Shown: positions 7,630 through 16,697, counted from the first letter of the stretch. The stretch is DNA of 64,000 nt from Mycobacterium sp. DL99 (GCF_004762045.1 NZ_SJOM01000007.1:62001-126000), one strand, 5' to 3'. Numbers and translations: made by a program. Notes: a model not told the origin generated them from the letters alone.

Positions 7630-8975
7630 TGGCGCCGCCGCAACGCGCGTCGGGTCATCGCAGCGATCCCGAGGATCAGTGCCAGCGCGGCTCCGGCGAC
7701 CACGACACCGGTGATCGGGCCACGGTCTGGCGGCGGGATGTACACCGGCGGCGGAACTTCCTTGACGCGGAACGGCGCCTTGGCCGGACCCTCGGGAACC
7801 TCCCACGTCAGGGCGGCCACTGGATCGACCACGCCGGCACCGACATAGTTGTCGACGCCGCCGCCGGGATGGCGGGCGGTGGCGGTGATCCGATTGATGA
7901 CCTGGGCCGGGGTCAGATCCGGGAAGCGCTGCTTGACCAGCGCTGCCAGACCGGAGACGAAAGCGGCCGAGAACGACGTGCCGTTCAGCGGCACCGGGCC
8001 GTCCTCGCCGGGGGTGGCGTTGATGGGCTGGCCCTCGTAGCCGAGCGCGGTGAGGTTCTCGCCGGGAGCCGCCGCGCCCAACCACGGGCCCGACATCGAG
8101 AAGTTGCTCGGCTGACCGTTCTGGCCGACGCTGCCGACGGTGAGTACCAGCGGGTCGTACCAGGCCGGGCTGACGATCGTCTGAACGCCCTTCCAGCCGC
8201 GGGCATCGGCCGGCAGCGATTGATCCGGCGGCGGGTTCTGGGTGCAGTCCTGGCCGGTGTTTCCGGCGGCCACCACGATCACCGCGCCCTTGACGTTCAC
8301 CGCGTAGTTGATGGCGGCGCCCAGGCTGGTCTCGTCGATCCGGCGGGTCACCTTGTAGCAGGCCGCCTCACTGATGTTGATCACCTGCGCGCCCAGGTTG
8401 GCCGCATGCACCACGGAGCGGGCCAAACTGCGGATCGAACCCGCGGTCTGGGTGCTGTTGGGGTCGTTGGGATCCTGACGCGAACCCTTGGGCTGGAACG
8501 CGACCGACGTCTGCCGCAGCGAAATCAGTCGCGCATCGGGGGCCACACCGACGAATCCGTCAGTGGGGGACGGGCGTCCGGCGATGATCGACGCGGTCAG
8601 GGTCCCGTGGGCGTCGCAGTCGGACATTCCGTTGCCGGCGGCGTCGACGAAGTCGCCGCCTGGCTCGGCCGGAACCCGGGGTGAACCGTTGACCCCGGTG
8701 TCGATCACCGCGACAGTTACGCCAGCGCCGGTTGCGAACTTCTGCGCCTCGGCCAGCTTCAGGTAGTCGGCCGCCCAAGGTTTGTCAGCGAAGTTCGAAT
8801 TCGGCATGACCGTCGGCGCCGCGCAGATCTTGCGCTGCTCGGTCGGCTGATCGGGGCCGGTTTCATCAGGTGGAACGGCCGCGGCGTCGATCGCCGGCGG
8901 ATCGATCGCGAACGCTGGCGGCGCACTGAATAGGGCCAACAGAACTGCCAGCAGCATCACGGCTAAGCGCTGCAC
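7626..8975 (-). CDS. mycP1: MycP1, mycosin subtilisin-like serine protease of ESX-1
   Basis: 449 residues, against 446 in M. tuberculosis. A Sec signal peptide covers residues 1-23 (ends PPAFA), followed by an N-terminal extension. The catalytic triad is visible: D92 (VIDTGVNG), H123 (DCDAHGT) and S334 (NGTSFSAAF), with oxyanion Asn N239 (AAGNTGQDC). A Pro-rich linker leads to a C-terminal transmembrane helix (residues about 423-441) and a basic tail. MycP1 is needed for ESX-1 complex stability and cleaves EspB. It heads the leftward run mycP1-eccE1-espL. The divergent EspD/EspH-like gene starts 251 bp away. Confidence 0.95.
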   Translation of the reverse strand: MQRLAVMLLAVLLALFSAPPAFAIDPPAIDAAAVPPDETGPDQPTEQRKICAAPTVMPNSNFADKPWAADYLKLAEAQKFATGAGVTVAVIDTGVNGSPRVPAEPGGDFVDAAGNGMSDCDAHGTLTASIIAGRPSPTDGFVGVAPDARLISLRQTSVAFQPKGSRQDPNDPNSTQTAGSIRSLARSVVHAANLGAQVINISEAACYKVTRRIDETSLGAAINYAVNVKGAVIVVAAGNTGQDCTQNPPPDQSLPADARGWKGVQTIVSPAWYDPLVLTVGSVGQNGQPSNFSMSGPWLGAAAPGENLTALGYEGQPINATPGEDGPVPLNGTSFSAAFVSGLAALVKQRFPDLTPAQVINRITATARHPGGGVDNYVGAGVVDPVAALTWEVPEGPAKAPFRVKEVPPPVYIPPPDRGPITGVVVAGAALALILGIAAMTRRALRRRQ

Positions 8976-9191
8976 GCGTCACACTCCCCCAATCACATCG
9001 GACATGCCTGCAGTGTGCTGATGCACATTCAGCAAACAAATCTCAGCCTGCTCGACAACGCATCTTCTCACTTCAAGCCGTCCGGCTATTTGCACGCAGG
9101 CAATCATAAGGGTGCCCAGGTGAGGCTGATAACGCTTTGTGCCCGCAGCGAGTGTTGCACCCGGCAAGGCGGGGATGTCAATGACCGACTG

Positions 9192-9220
9192 TCGACCGGC
9201 GGAATGCAATGGGATATCAC
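9192..9220 (+). promoter_or_regulatory. Candidate leaderless promoter of the EspD/EspH-like gene
   Basis: TCGACC (9192-9197), a 17-base spacer and TATCAC (9215-9220) stand six bases before the ATG at 9227. Transcription would start at or next to the start codon, and no ribosome site is present. The rest of the 251-bp mycP1 intergenic region shows no other clear signal. Confidence 0.4.
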
Positions 9221-9226
9221 TGACGC

Positions 9227-9814
9227 ATGACGCCTCACGGTTCGGACGACTGGGACGACGCTGACGACAACGACGGCCTTGACGCGCTCGACATCGGTAC
9301 CCCGGTATTCGACGATGCCTCAGGACTCGGCGCCCTACAGGACTACCCAGCGCACGAGGTGGACCTTGGCAGCGATGACGGTGGCGGCCTGGACGCGGTC
9401 TACGACTACTCCGGCCGCGAAGTCGAGGAAGTGGCGGACGACGGCTTCGGCGCGATCGATGGCGAAGATGAGCCCGTAGACGAAGAGCAGATTCCGGTGG
9501 TCCAGGTAGTGAACCCGCCGGGCACCGTCTCTGTCACGGCCTACCTCAACGGCTCGGTTGCGCAGGTCGACCTGGATCCAAAGGTGACCACGCTGACCGA
9601 GGCGCAGCTGGCCGACGAAATCCGGTTCGTGGCCGGGGTGGCCGCCAAACGTGCGACAGCGGTGCTGCACGTCGGCACGGTGAACATGCTCGTTGAGCAG
9701 GGCATGGACTTCCGTGAGGCTCGGGACTTCGTGGGGACAAATGTCCCGTTTTCTACCCCGGAGCAGGCCGGCGAGGCTGAACTCGCACTCATCGCCCGCC
9801 ATTCCGAGCGGTAG
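9227..9814 (+). CDS. EspD/EspH-family ESX-1 accessory protein
   Basis: 195 residues. The N-terminal half is very acidic and repeats LDALDIGT / LGALQDYPAHE / LDAVYDYSGRE blocks. The C-terminal half contains NPPGTVSVTAYLNGSVAQVD and LTEAQLADEIRFVAGVAAKR, which match the conserved core of EspD (Rv3614c) and EspH (Rv3867). EspH acts in the cytosol for export of EspE/EspF, and EspD stabilises EspA/EspC. An EspA/EspC-like pair is encoded 4-5 kb away, so a chaperone-type role for that pair is a reasonable inference. The gene is divergent from mycP1 and converges on ptsH with only 3 bp between stops. Confidence 0.75.
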   Translation: MTPHGSDDWDDADDNDGLDALDIGTPVFDDASGLGALQDYPAHEVDLGSDDGGGLDAVYDYSGREVEEVADDGFGAIDGEDEPVDEEQIPVVQVVNPPGTVSVTAYLNGSVAQVDLDPKVTTLTEAQLADEIRFVAGVAAKRATAVLHVGTVNMLVEQGMDFREARDFVGTNVPFSTPEQAGEAELALIARHSER

Positions 9815-9817
9815 GCC

Positions 9818-10075
9818 TTACGCGTCCAAATCCTGTTCCACCAACCCCGCCACCGTCGCCAACGTGTCAGCGTCGTCGGATTCCACGGTCACTTGAGCGC
9901 CCTTGCCGGCACCCAGCGTCATGATCATCAGGGCCGAGCCGGCGTCGACGGGTTCACCGCCGTCCATGGACAGGGTGACGGGTACTCCGGCGTTGACCAC
10001 GGCCTCGGCGATGATTGCGGCCGGGCGGGCGTGCAGGCCGATCGCGGAACCGACGGTGACAGTCTTGCTGGGCAT
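9818..10075 (-). CDS. ptsH: HPr phosphocarrier protein
   Basis: 85 residues. HPr carries phosphate from enzyme I to enzyme IIA. The phosphorylatable histidine is H15 in GLHARPAA. A Ser at position 47 lies in the region that carries Ser46 in Firmicutes, but the flanking sequence differs. Start chosen at the ATG preceded by AAGGAGAAAC; a longer frame extends upstream without support. It lies 22 bp after fruA, last gene of the leftward fruR-fruK-fruA-ptsH unit. Confidence 0.92.
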   Translation of the reverse strand: MPSKTVTVGSAIGLHARPAAIIAEAVVNAGVPVTLSMDGGEPVDAGSALMIMTLGAGKGAQVTVESDDADTLATVAGLVEQDLDA

Positions 10076-10097
10076 TGTTTCTCCTTGGGGTTGTGAC

Positions 10098-12125
10098 TTA
10101 GGTGGTGGCCAGCGCCGGGGTTTCCGGCGTGGTGACAGATGGTTTGGCGAATTGTTTGGCCGCAACTACAGCCAGGGCGCTGACGACGGTGCCGGTAGCC
10201 AGGGCGACCAGGAACCACAGCAGGTTGCCGATCGCGAAGAACACGAAGATGCCGCCGTGCGGCGCCTTGAGCGTGACATCGAAGGCCATGATCAGCCCGC
10301 CGGTGACGGCGCCGCCGAGCATCATCGACGGGATGACACGCAGGGGATCCGCCGCGGCGAACGGGATGGCACCTTCGGAGATGAATGACGCTCCGAGAAG
10401 CCATGCCGCGCGGCCATTTTCGCGCTCCGGTTCGGTGAACAGTCCCGGCCGCAGTGTCGAGGCCAACGCCATCGCGAGCGGCGGCACCATGCCGGCGGCC
10501 ATCACCGCGGCCATGATGCGGAGCGTGGCGGGGTCGGCGACGTTGAGACCCGCGGTGGCGAATGCATACGCCGCCTTGTTGACCGGCCCGCCGAGGTCGA
10601 AGCACATCATCAACCCGAGGATGACGCCGAGAACCACGACCGAGGTTCCGGTCATGCCACTGAGCCAGTTGGTCAAACCGGTGGTCAGCGCGGCCAGCGG
10701 ACGCCCGAGCAGCAGGAACATCAACAGGCCGACGATCAGTGACGCGCCGAGCGGGATCACCACCACCGGCATGAGTCCCCGGAACCACTGCGGCACCTTG
10801 AAGGAACTGATCCAATGCGCCGCGAACCCGGCGATCAGGCCGCCGACGATGCCGCCGATGAACCCGCCGCCGACGAAGACGGCCACGGCTCCCGCGGTGA
10901 AACCCGGTGCGATACCGGGCCGGTCGGCGATCGCGAACGAGATGTATCCGGCCAGGGCGGGGACCAGGAACATGAAGGCCAGGCCGCCCAGCGTGAACAG
11001 CACCGCCCCGAGATACTGCGTCAGGCCGCCGGGCGGCAGGTCGGCCAGGGTGTTGGTGACGGCGATGTGATGACCCAGCGAGTTCATTCCGTAGGACAGT
11101 GGTTCTGCGCCATCTGGGGTGTTGCCGATGTCGTAGCCGGCGAACAGGAAGCCCAGCGCGATGAGCAGACCGCCGGCCGCGACGAACGGGATCATGTAGC
11201 TCACGCCGGTGAGCAGGATCTGCCGGATGCGAGTTCCCCAGCCCACACCGCCGGCGGGGGCGGGGGTGGAGGCAGCTCCGGCCGAGCCGGACACCCGAGG
11301 GGCGTTGGGATCGCTTGCGGCACTGATGGCTTCGGAGATCATCGTGTCAGGTTCGTTGATCGCGCGTTTGACGCCGGAGGCGATGACGGGCTTGCCGGCA
11401 AAGCGTTGCTTGTCCTTGACGCCGACGTCGGTGGCGAAGATGACGGCATCCGCCGCGGCAATGGTGGCCGCGGACACGGGCGTGCTGCCGGACGAGCCCT
11501 GGGTCTCGACGGTGAAGTTGACCCCGGCGGTCTCGGCGGCCTGCTTGAGCGCATCGGCCGCCATGTAGGTGTGGGCAATACCGGTGGGGCAGGCCGTGAT
11601 CGCGACGATGGACACGGCCTTGGCGGGCTCAATGACAGGCTCAGCGGCAGGAGCAGCAGGGGCGGCCGGCGCCGGGTTCACGACATCGTCGACGAGCGTC
11701 ACCACCTCGTCGACGCTCGCGGCATCCCGCAGCGACGCCACGAAGTCTTTGCGGACCAATGCGCGGGCCAGGCTGGACAGCAGCTTCATGTGTTCGGCCC
11801 CACCGGATTCCGGTGCGGCGATCAGGAACACCAGATCAGCCGAGCCGTCCGGGGCGCCGAAGTCGACCTTGGGGGAGAGCCGCGCGAAGCCGATCGTCGG
11901 GGTGTCGACATAGGGCGAGCGGCAGTGTGGAATCGCGATCCCGCCGGGCAGGCCGGTCGCCGACTGGGCTTCACGGGCCATCGCTGCGCCCACCAGGCCT
12001 TCGGTGTCGCTGGTGCGGCCCGCCTCGGTGAGTGCGCGGACCAGACGGGCGATGACGGCCTCCTTGTCGCTGCCCGCGTCGACATCGAGCAGGACCAGAC
12101 CGGGGGTGATGATCGGTTGATTCAT
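10098..12125 (-). CDS. fruA: Fructose-specific PTS enzyme IIABC
   Basis: 675 residues, three domains in one chain. IIA is at residues 1-150, with the phospho-His H67 in GIAIPHCRSP. After an Ala/Pro linker comes IIB (about 170-270), with the phospho-Cys C179 in VAITACPTGIAHTYMA. The IIC membrane channel follows (about 305-660), with around nine helices. It imports fructose and delivers fructose-1-phosphate to FruK. The ATG overlaps the fruK stop (ATGA). Confidence 0.95.
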   Translation of the reverse strand: MNQPIITPGLVLLDVDAGSDKEAVIARLVRALTEAGRTSDTEGLVGAAMAREAQSATGLPGGIAIPHCRSPYVDTPTIGFARLSPKVDFGAPDGSADLVFLIAAPESGGAEHMKLLSSLARALVRKDFVASLRDAASVDEVVTLVDDVVNPAPAAPAAPAAEPVIEPAKAVSIVAITACPTGIAHTYMAADALKQAAETAGVNFTVETQGSSGSTPVSAATIAAADAVIFATDVGVKDKQRFAGKPVIASGVKRAINEPDTMISEAISAASDPNAPRVSGSAGAASTPAPAGGVGWGTRIRQILLTGVSYMIPFVAAGGLLIALGFLFAGYDIGNTPDGAEPLSYGMNSLGHHIAVTNTLADLPPGGLTQYLGAVLFTLGGLAFMFLVPALAGYISFAIADRPGIAPGFTAGAVAVFVGGGFIGGIVGGLIAGFAAHWISSFKVPQWFRGLMPVVVIPLGASLIVGLLMFLLLGRPLAALTTGLTNWLSGMTGTSVVVLGVILGLMMCFDLGGPVNKAAYAFATAGLNVADPATLRIMAAVMAAGMVPPLAMALASTLRPGLFTEPERENGRAAWLLGASFISEGAIPFAAADPLRVIPSMMLGGAVTGGLIMAFDVTLKAPHGGIFVFFAIGNLLWFLVALATGTVVSALAVVAAKQFAKPSVTTPETPALATT

Positions 12126-13090
12126 AGCGACACCTTCATGGGGTGGGTACGGACTGCGTCGAGGTCGAGTTGGTCGGGCCCGGGCAGGGCCGATCCGGGC
12201 AGTGCGGCGGCGGCACTGCCGTAGGCGACCGCCATCTGCAGTCGCTGCGGGGCTTCGGCACCGGCGACGACGGCGCGCAGGTAGCCCGCCAATGAGGCGT
12301 CGCCCGCACCGACGGTGCTGCGTGGAACGATCGGCGGCGGCGTGGCCAGCCAGGCGCCGTTGCCGTCGACCAGTACCGCCCCGGCAGCTCCCAGCGTTGC
12401 CAGCACCGCACCGACACCCCGTGCGACGAGACCAACAGCGGCCGTCACTACCGCCGACATATCACCCTGGGCGACAGCGCTTTCCAGATCAGCCGCCGGC
12501 ACTCCCGCCAGATCTGCCAGCTCTTCGGCATTGGGCTTGATCAGGTCGGGCGCGGCCACCTCGAACGCGGCCGCCAGCGCGGCCAGCGGTGCCTCGGAGG
12601 TATCGACGGCCACCCGGCAGTCGAGCGGTGCCAGCAGCGAGACCACCTGCGCGTACCAGTCGAGCGGTATCCCGGGCGGCAGCGATCCGGACAGCACCAC
12701 CCACGACGCATCCTGCGCCTTGGCCAGTACGCAGCGGGTCAACGCCTCCAGCGCGTCGGAATCCACAAGAGCGCCACGCTCATTGAGTTTGGTTGTGGTG
12801 CCGTCGGATTCGGTGATGGCCAGGTTGGTGCGGACAGGCTCCGCAATGGATACACCGGTGAACGGCACACCGTAGGCGCGTAGTGCGCTCAGAAGAGGAT
12901 CAGAGTCGCCCGCGGGCAGCACGGCCTCGGCGGCGACGCCGGCCAAGGTCAAGGCACGGGCCACGTTGATGCCCTTGCCGCCCGGTTCGACGGTGACGGA
13001 ATCGACGCGCTGCACCGCTCCGCGCGTCAACGGCGATCCCACGGTGACGGTGCGGTCCAGGCTCGGGTTCGGGGTGACGGTGATGATCAT
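12122..13090 (-). CDS. fruK: 1-Phosphofructokinase
   Basis: 322 residues of the PfkB/ribokinase fold. It converts fructose-1-phosphate plus ATP to fructose-1,6-bisphosphate. Visible motifs: the N-terminal TPNPSLDRTVTV, the substrate loop EPGGKGINVARAL, and the C-terminal catalytic PfkB signature STVGAGDASLAGYL with the base Asp in GAGD. The start overlaps the fruR stop and the stop overlaps the fruA start, so fruR, fruK and fruA are translationally coupled. Confidence 0.95.
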   Translation of the reverse strand: MIITVTPNPSLDRTVTVGSPLTRGAVQRVDSVTVEPGGKGINVARALTLAGVAAEAVLPAGDSDPLLSALRAYGVPFTGVSIAEPVRTNLAITESDGTTTKLNERGALVDSDALEALTRCVLAKAQDASWVVLSGSLPPGIPLDWYAQVVSLLAPLDCRVAVDTSEAPLAALAAAFEVAAPDLIKPNAEELADLAGVPAADLESAVAQGDMSAVVTAAVGLVARGVGAVLATLGAAGAVLVDGNGAWLATPPPIVPRSTVGAGDASLAGYLRAVVAGAEAPQRLQMAVAYGSAAAALPGSALPGPDQLDLDAVRTHPMKVSL

Positions 13091-13854
13091 GCGATCACCA
13101 CCTCGACGCCGTGCCCGGTGAGCAGCGCTCGGTCGGCGTCGGAGATCTCGTCGTCGGTGATCAGGGTGTCGACGCTGTCGATGGGGGCGAAGCTGACAAA
13201 GTCCTCTTCACCGACTTTCGACGAGTCTGCGACGACCACGACGTAATTCGCAGCGTGCACCATGGCCCGCTTCACCGCTGCTTCCTCGGTGTCGGGAGTC
13301 GACAGTCCGTGCCGCACGCTGATGGCGTTGGTGCCGATGAACGCGACGTCCACCCGCAGGGTTTCGAGTACGCGCAGTACCTGCTCGCCGACGGCGGCCT
13401 GGGTGAGGCCGCGGACCCGTCCACCGAGCAACTGCAGAGTGACGGTCGGCACCGTGGCGAGCAAGCCGGCGATCGGGACCGAGTTGGTCACCACGGTGAG
13501 TTCCCGATCCGTCGGCAATTGGGAGGCGACGCGGGCGGTGGTCGTCCCCGCGTCCAGCAGCACGCTGGCACCGCTGAGAGGGAAGAAGTCGACGGCGGCC
13601 GCGGCGATGGCGTCTTTCTGTGCGGCGCGGGTGGTGTCGCGTTCGCCGACGCCGGCTTCGACGAGGTGCAGCGTCCGTGCCGGTACGGCTCCGCCGTGGA
13701 CGCGGCGTACGACGCCGGCTTTGTCGAGCACTGCCAGATCGCGGCGGACGGTCTCGGTGGTGACGTCGTATGTCTGCGCCAGTTCGGCGACTGAGGCGCG
13801 GCCCCTGCTCATCACCAGCGCGGCGATGGCCTGCTGGCGCTCCTCGGCGTACAT
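13087..13854 (-). CDS. fruR: DeoR-family repressor of the fructose PTS
   Basis: 255 residues from the ATG preceded by ACGGAGGCTC; the longer frame adds 8 residues without a ribosome site. The N-terminal DeoR helix-turn-helix (ERQQAIAALVMSRGRASVAE, then TYDVTTETVRRDLAVLD) is followed by the sugar-phosphate isomerase-like DeoR sensor domain (SVLLDAGTTTARVASQLP, GLLSTPDTEE-type motif). FruR proteins of this type usually sense fructose-1-phosphate. It is the first gene of its own operon and diverges from ptsI across a region with two TTGA-containing dyads. Confidence 0.88.
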   Translation of the reverse strand: MYAEERQQAIAALVMSRGRASVAELAQTYDVTTETVRRDLAVLDKAGVVRRVHGGAVPARTLHLVEAGVGERDTTRAAQKDAIAAAAVDFFPLSGASVLLDAGTTTARVASQLPTDRELTVVTNSVPIAGLLATVPTVTLQLLGGRVRGLTQAAVGEQVLRVLETLRVDVAFIGTNAISVRHGLSTPDTEEAAVKRAMVHAANYVVVVADSSKVGEEDFVSFAPIDSVDTLITDDEISDADRALLTGHGVEVVIA

Positions 13855-13883
13855 GAGCCTCCGTTTGTGTGGGTTCAAGCGCG

Positions 13884-13896
13884 ATCAAATGTTGAT
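13884..13896. promoter_or_regulatory. Candidate FruR operator, fruR side
   Basis: Perfect inverted repeat ATCAA-ATG-TTGAT, about 30 bp upstream of the fruR start. It shares the TCAA/TTGA core with the dyad at 13921-13934. DeoR-family repressors often bind paired sites of this kind; binding here is inference. Confidence 0.4.
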
Positions 13897-13920
13897 ATGT
13901 GTTGTTTTACGCTTGACTGT

Positions 13921-13949
13921 GTTGACTTGTCAACGCTTTCTTGTAATGT
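13921..13949 (+). promoter_or_regulatory. ptsI promoter with palindromic operator over its -35
   Basis: The palindrome GTTGAC-TT-GTCAAC (13921-13934) contains the -35 hexamer TTGACT (13922-13927). A 16-base spacer leads to TAATGT (13944-13949), 7 bases before the ptsI ATG. A repressor on the palindrome would block the -35. The mRNA would begin at or near the start codon. Confidence 0.6.
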
Positions 13950-13956
13950 GTCTCAC

Positions 13957-15639
13957 ATGGGCACTACATCGTCGGTGGCGTCACCCACCGTCTTCCGTGG
14001 GGTTCCGGTGGTCCCGGGTGTGCGGTACGCACCTGTGATCCGGGTCAGCAGGCTTCCGGAGATTCAGGTTCCTGACGGCGACGTCGATGAGGCGGACCGG
14101 CCGGCCGAGGCCGAGCGTTTCGCCGCCGCGGCGACGGAGGTCGCGACCCGGCTGCGAGACCGGGCCGCGCATGCCACGGGCGCCGCCTCAGAAGTTCTCG
14201 CCGCCACCGCGACGCTGGCCCAGGACCGGGCCTGGCTGGGGGCTGCCGACAAACGGATCGCCGCCGGGGCGCCCGCGGTCCGTGCCGTGACCGAGGCCGT
14301 CGACCAGTTCGTGGACCTGTTCACGCAGATCGGCGGGTTGATGGCTGAACGTGTCACCGATCTGCGCGATATCCGCGACCGGGTGATCGCCGAATTGTCC
14401 GGACTGCCGGAACCTGGTGTGCCACTGCCGGATATCCCATCCATCCTGTGCGCTGAGGACCTGGCGCCGGCCGACACCGCGGGGCTGGACCCGCAGCTGG
14501 TGGTCGGGCTGGCCACCACGCTCGGCGGGCCGACCAGCCACACCGCGATCATCGCCCGTCAGCTGGGGATTCCGTGCGTCGTGGCGGTGAGCGGGCTCGA
14601 TTCCGTCACCGCCGGCGCCATGGTCCTGCTCGACGGCACCGCGGGCACCCTGACCACTGACCCGGACCCATCCATTGCCGCCGAAGCGGTGGCCGCCGCT
14701 CAACGCGATGCCCAGGCGGTCCGGGAGTGGACCGGTCCCGGTGCGACGGCAGACGGTCACGCCGTCGCGATCCTGGCCAACGTGCAGGATGGCGCGGCCG
14801 CCAGGACGGCGCGGGAAACCCCTGCCGAAGGCGTCGGGCTGTTCCGCACCGAGTTGTGCTTCCTGAATCGGGACACCGAGCCGACCGTGGCGGAACAGGC
14901 CAAGATCTACGGGGAGGTCCTGGAGGCCTTCGCCGGGCAGAAAGTCGTGGTCCGCACGCTCGATGCGGGCTCGGACAAGCCCCTGAAGTTCGCCGGGTAC
15001 CCCGAAGAGGCGAACCCTGCACTCGGCGTGCGTGGCATCCGGATCGCCGAGGGCAATCCAGGCCTGCTGGAGCACCAGCTCGAGGCGGTGGCCGCCGCCG
15101 CCAAGGCGACCGGCCAGCAGCCGTGGGTGATGGCGCCCATGATCGCCACCGCGGCCGAGGCGAAAAGCTTTGCCGCCAAAGTGCGTTCGCATGGGCTCAG
15201 CCCCGGCGTGATGATCGAGGTGCCCGCCGCGGCGCTGTTGGCCGACAAGATTCTCGAGCACGTCGAGTTTCTGTCGATCGGCACCAACGACCTCGCGCAG
15301 TACACGATGGCGGCCGACCGGATGTCGGCCGACCTGGCCGCCCTCACGGATCCGTGGCAGCCCGCGGTGCTGGCCCTCGTGGGGTTGGCCGCGCGGGCGG
15401 GAGCGGTGGCGGGCAAGCCGGTCGGAGTGTGCGGTGAGGCCGCGGCGGACCCATTGTTGGCCGCCGTCCTGGTGGGGCTCGGGGTGACGTCGTTGTCGAT
15501 GGCGCCGGCGGCGATCGCCGCGGTGGGCGCGCGGATTGCGCAGGTGACGTTGCAACAGTGTCGCTCCGCGGCCGAGTCGGTCCTGGCCACCGAGTCGGCT
15601 GCCGAGGCCCGCGAGGCAGCCCTGGCGGCCCTCGCCTGA
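13957..15639 (+). CDS. ptsI: PTS enzyme I (phosphoenolpyruvate-protein phosphotransferase)
   Basis: 560 residues. It transfers phosphate from phosphoenolpyruvate to HPr. The active-site histidine is H195 in GGPTSHTAIIARQLGIP. The C-terminal PEP-binding barrel shows GVGLFRTELCFLNRD, DAGSDKPLKF and the family signature SIGTNDLAQYTMAADR, with the active-site Cys near the end in KPVGVCGEAAADP. Start taken at MGTTSSVASP because the promoter -10 ends 7 bases upstream and no ribosome site exists, which fits a leaderless mRNA. It is divergent from fruR-fruK-fruA-ptsH. Confidence 0.93.
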   Translation: MGTTSSVASPTVFRGVPVVPGVRYAPVIRVSRLPEIQVPDGDVDEADRPAEAERFAAAATEVATRLRDRAAHATGAASEVLAATATLAQDRAWLGAADKRIAAGAPAVRAVTEAVDQFVDLFTQIGGLMAERVTDLRDIRDRVIAELSGLPEPGVPLPDIPSILCAEDLAPADTAGLDPQLVVGLATTLGGPTSHTAIIARQLGIPCVVAVSGLDSVTAGAMVLLDGTAGTLTTDPDPSIAAEAVAAAQRDAQAVREWTGPGATADGHAVAILANVQDGAAARTARETPAEGVGLFRTELCFLNRDTEPTVAEQAKIYGEVLEAFAGQKVVVRTLDAGSDKPLKFAGYPEEANPALGVRGIRIAEGNPGLLEHQLEAVAAAAKATGQQPWVMAPMIATAAEAKSFAAKVRSHGLSPGVMIEVPAAALLADKILEHVEFLSIGTNDLAQYTMAADRMSADLAALTDPWQPAVLALVGLAARAGAVAGKPVGVCGEAAADPLLAAVLVGLGVTSLSMAPAAIAAVGARIAQVTLQQCRSAAESVLATESAAEAREAALAALA

Positions 15640-15661
15640 CCAGGGGAGAGATTCCTGAGGA

Positions 15662-15685
15662 ATAATCGGACCGCAGTCCGGTTAT
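15662..15685. promoter_or_regulatory. Near-perfect inverted repeat upstream of pirin
   Basis: ATAATCGGAC-CGCA-GTCCGGTTAT: 10-bp arms with one mismatch, centred about 45 bp before the pirin start. The form suits a dimeric regulator of the TetR or MarR type. No regulator gene is adjacent on this side, so the binding protein is unknown. Confidence 0.5.
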
Positions 15686-15718
15686 ACCTGGCATCAGACT
15701 ACAAATTGGAGGTAGGAG

Positions 15719-16693
15719 ATGCCAGCCATCACCGCAGACACCTTGACCCTGCCCCGCATCGCGGCAGCTCAGGCGTCGGACACCGAACGCCCGGTCCGCT
15801 CCATCACGACCGGCCCGCGCGGATTCGAAGGCGAGGGGTTCCCCGTCGTGCGTGCGTTCGGTGGAGTCAGCGCCGCAGACCTCGACCCGTTCGTCCACAT
15901 GGACCAGATGGGTGAGGTGGAATACCAGCCCGGCGAGCCCCGGGGCACCGATTGGCACCCGCACCGCGGGTTCGAAACCGTCACCTACATGATCGACGGC
16001 CGTTTCGCCCACCAGGATTCACACGGCGGTGGTGGCCTGATCACCGACGGCGCCACCCAGTGGATGACCGCCGGATCCGGCATCCTGCACATCGAGACCC
16101 CGCCGGCCGAACTCGTCGAGAGCGGCGGCACCTTCCACGGCATCCAGCTGTGGGTGAACCTGCCCAAGAAGGACAAGTTCGCAACCCCGCGTTACCAGGC
16201 CATCGAGGGCCCTGACGCCAAGCTGCTGTCCTCTCAGGACGGCGGAGCCTTGGTCCGGATCATCGCCGGCGAGATCGACGGTGCGCAGGGCCCGGGTGCG
16301 ACGCATACCCCGATCACCCTGGCGCACGCCACGATCGAACCGGGTGCGCAGCTCAACCTGCCGTGGAACCGTGATTTCAACGCGCTGGTGTACGTGCTGA
16401 GCGGGCGCGGCAGCGTAGGCCCGGTCGGCCACCCGATCCATCTGGGCCAGCTCGCGGTGCTGGGCCCCGGTGACCGGATCACGGTGTCGGCCGAGGGAAC
16501 TCAGGACTCGAACCGGCCCGCGATGGAGGTTCTGCTGCTGGGCGGTCAGCCGATCCGGGAACCGGTCTTCCACTACGGCCCGTTCGTGATGAACTCGAAG
16601 TCCGAGCTCATCCAGGCGCTGGAGGACTACCAGGCGGGCAAGTTCGGCCAGATCCCGCCGAATGCCCTGATGCCCCACCGGCCGTTGAGCTGA
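15719..16693 (+). CDS. Pirin-family bicupin protein
   Basis: 324 residues with two cupin domains. The pirin N-terminal cupin is clear: metal ligands H80 and H82 in DWHPHRGFETVTY, and H124 and E126 in SGILHIETPP. The Pirin_C cupin covers about residues 185-290. Bacterial pirins bind iron and some are quercetinases or redox-linked regulators; the substrate here cannot be told. The ATG follows a strong GGAGGTAGGAG site. It converges on the FUSC gene with 4 bp between stops. Confidence 0.88.
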   Translation: MPAITADTLTLPRIAAAQASDTERPVRSITTGPRGFEGEGFPVVRAFGGVSAADLDPFVHMDQMGEVEYQPGEPRGTDWHPHRGFETVTYMIDGRFAHQDSHGGGGLITDGATQWMTAGSGILHIETPPAELVESGGTFHGIQLWVNLPKKDKFATPRYQAIEGPDAKLLSSQDGGALVRIIAGEIDGAQGPGATHTPITLAHATIEPGAQLNLPWNRDFNALVYVLSGRGSVGPVGHPIHLGQLAVLGPGDRITVSAEGTQDSNRPAMEVLLLGGQPIREPVFHYGPFVMNSKSELIQALEDYQAGKFGQIPPNALMPHRPLS

Positions 16694-16697
16694 CGGG

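Noticed and set aside
9015..9230. A 71-codon plus-strand frame between mycP1 and the EspD/EspH-like gene
   Set aside because: No ribosome site, mixed composition, overlaps the next gene start, and an overlapping minus frame of similar quality exists.
10815..12224. 469-codon plus-strand frame opposite fruA and fruK
   Set aside because: The minus strand carries clear PTS domains; the frame shows the repetitive Gly/Arg/Asp composition of antisense shadows.
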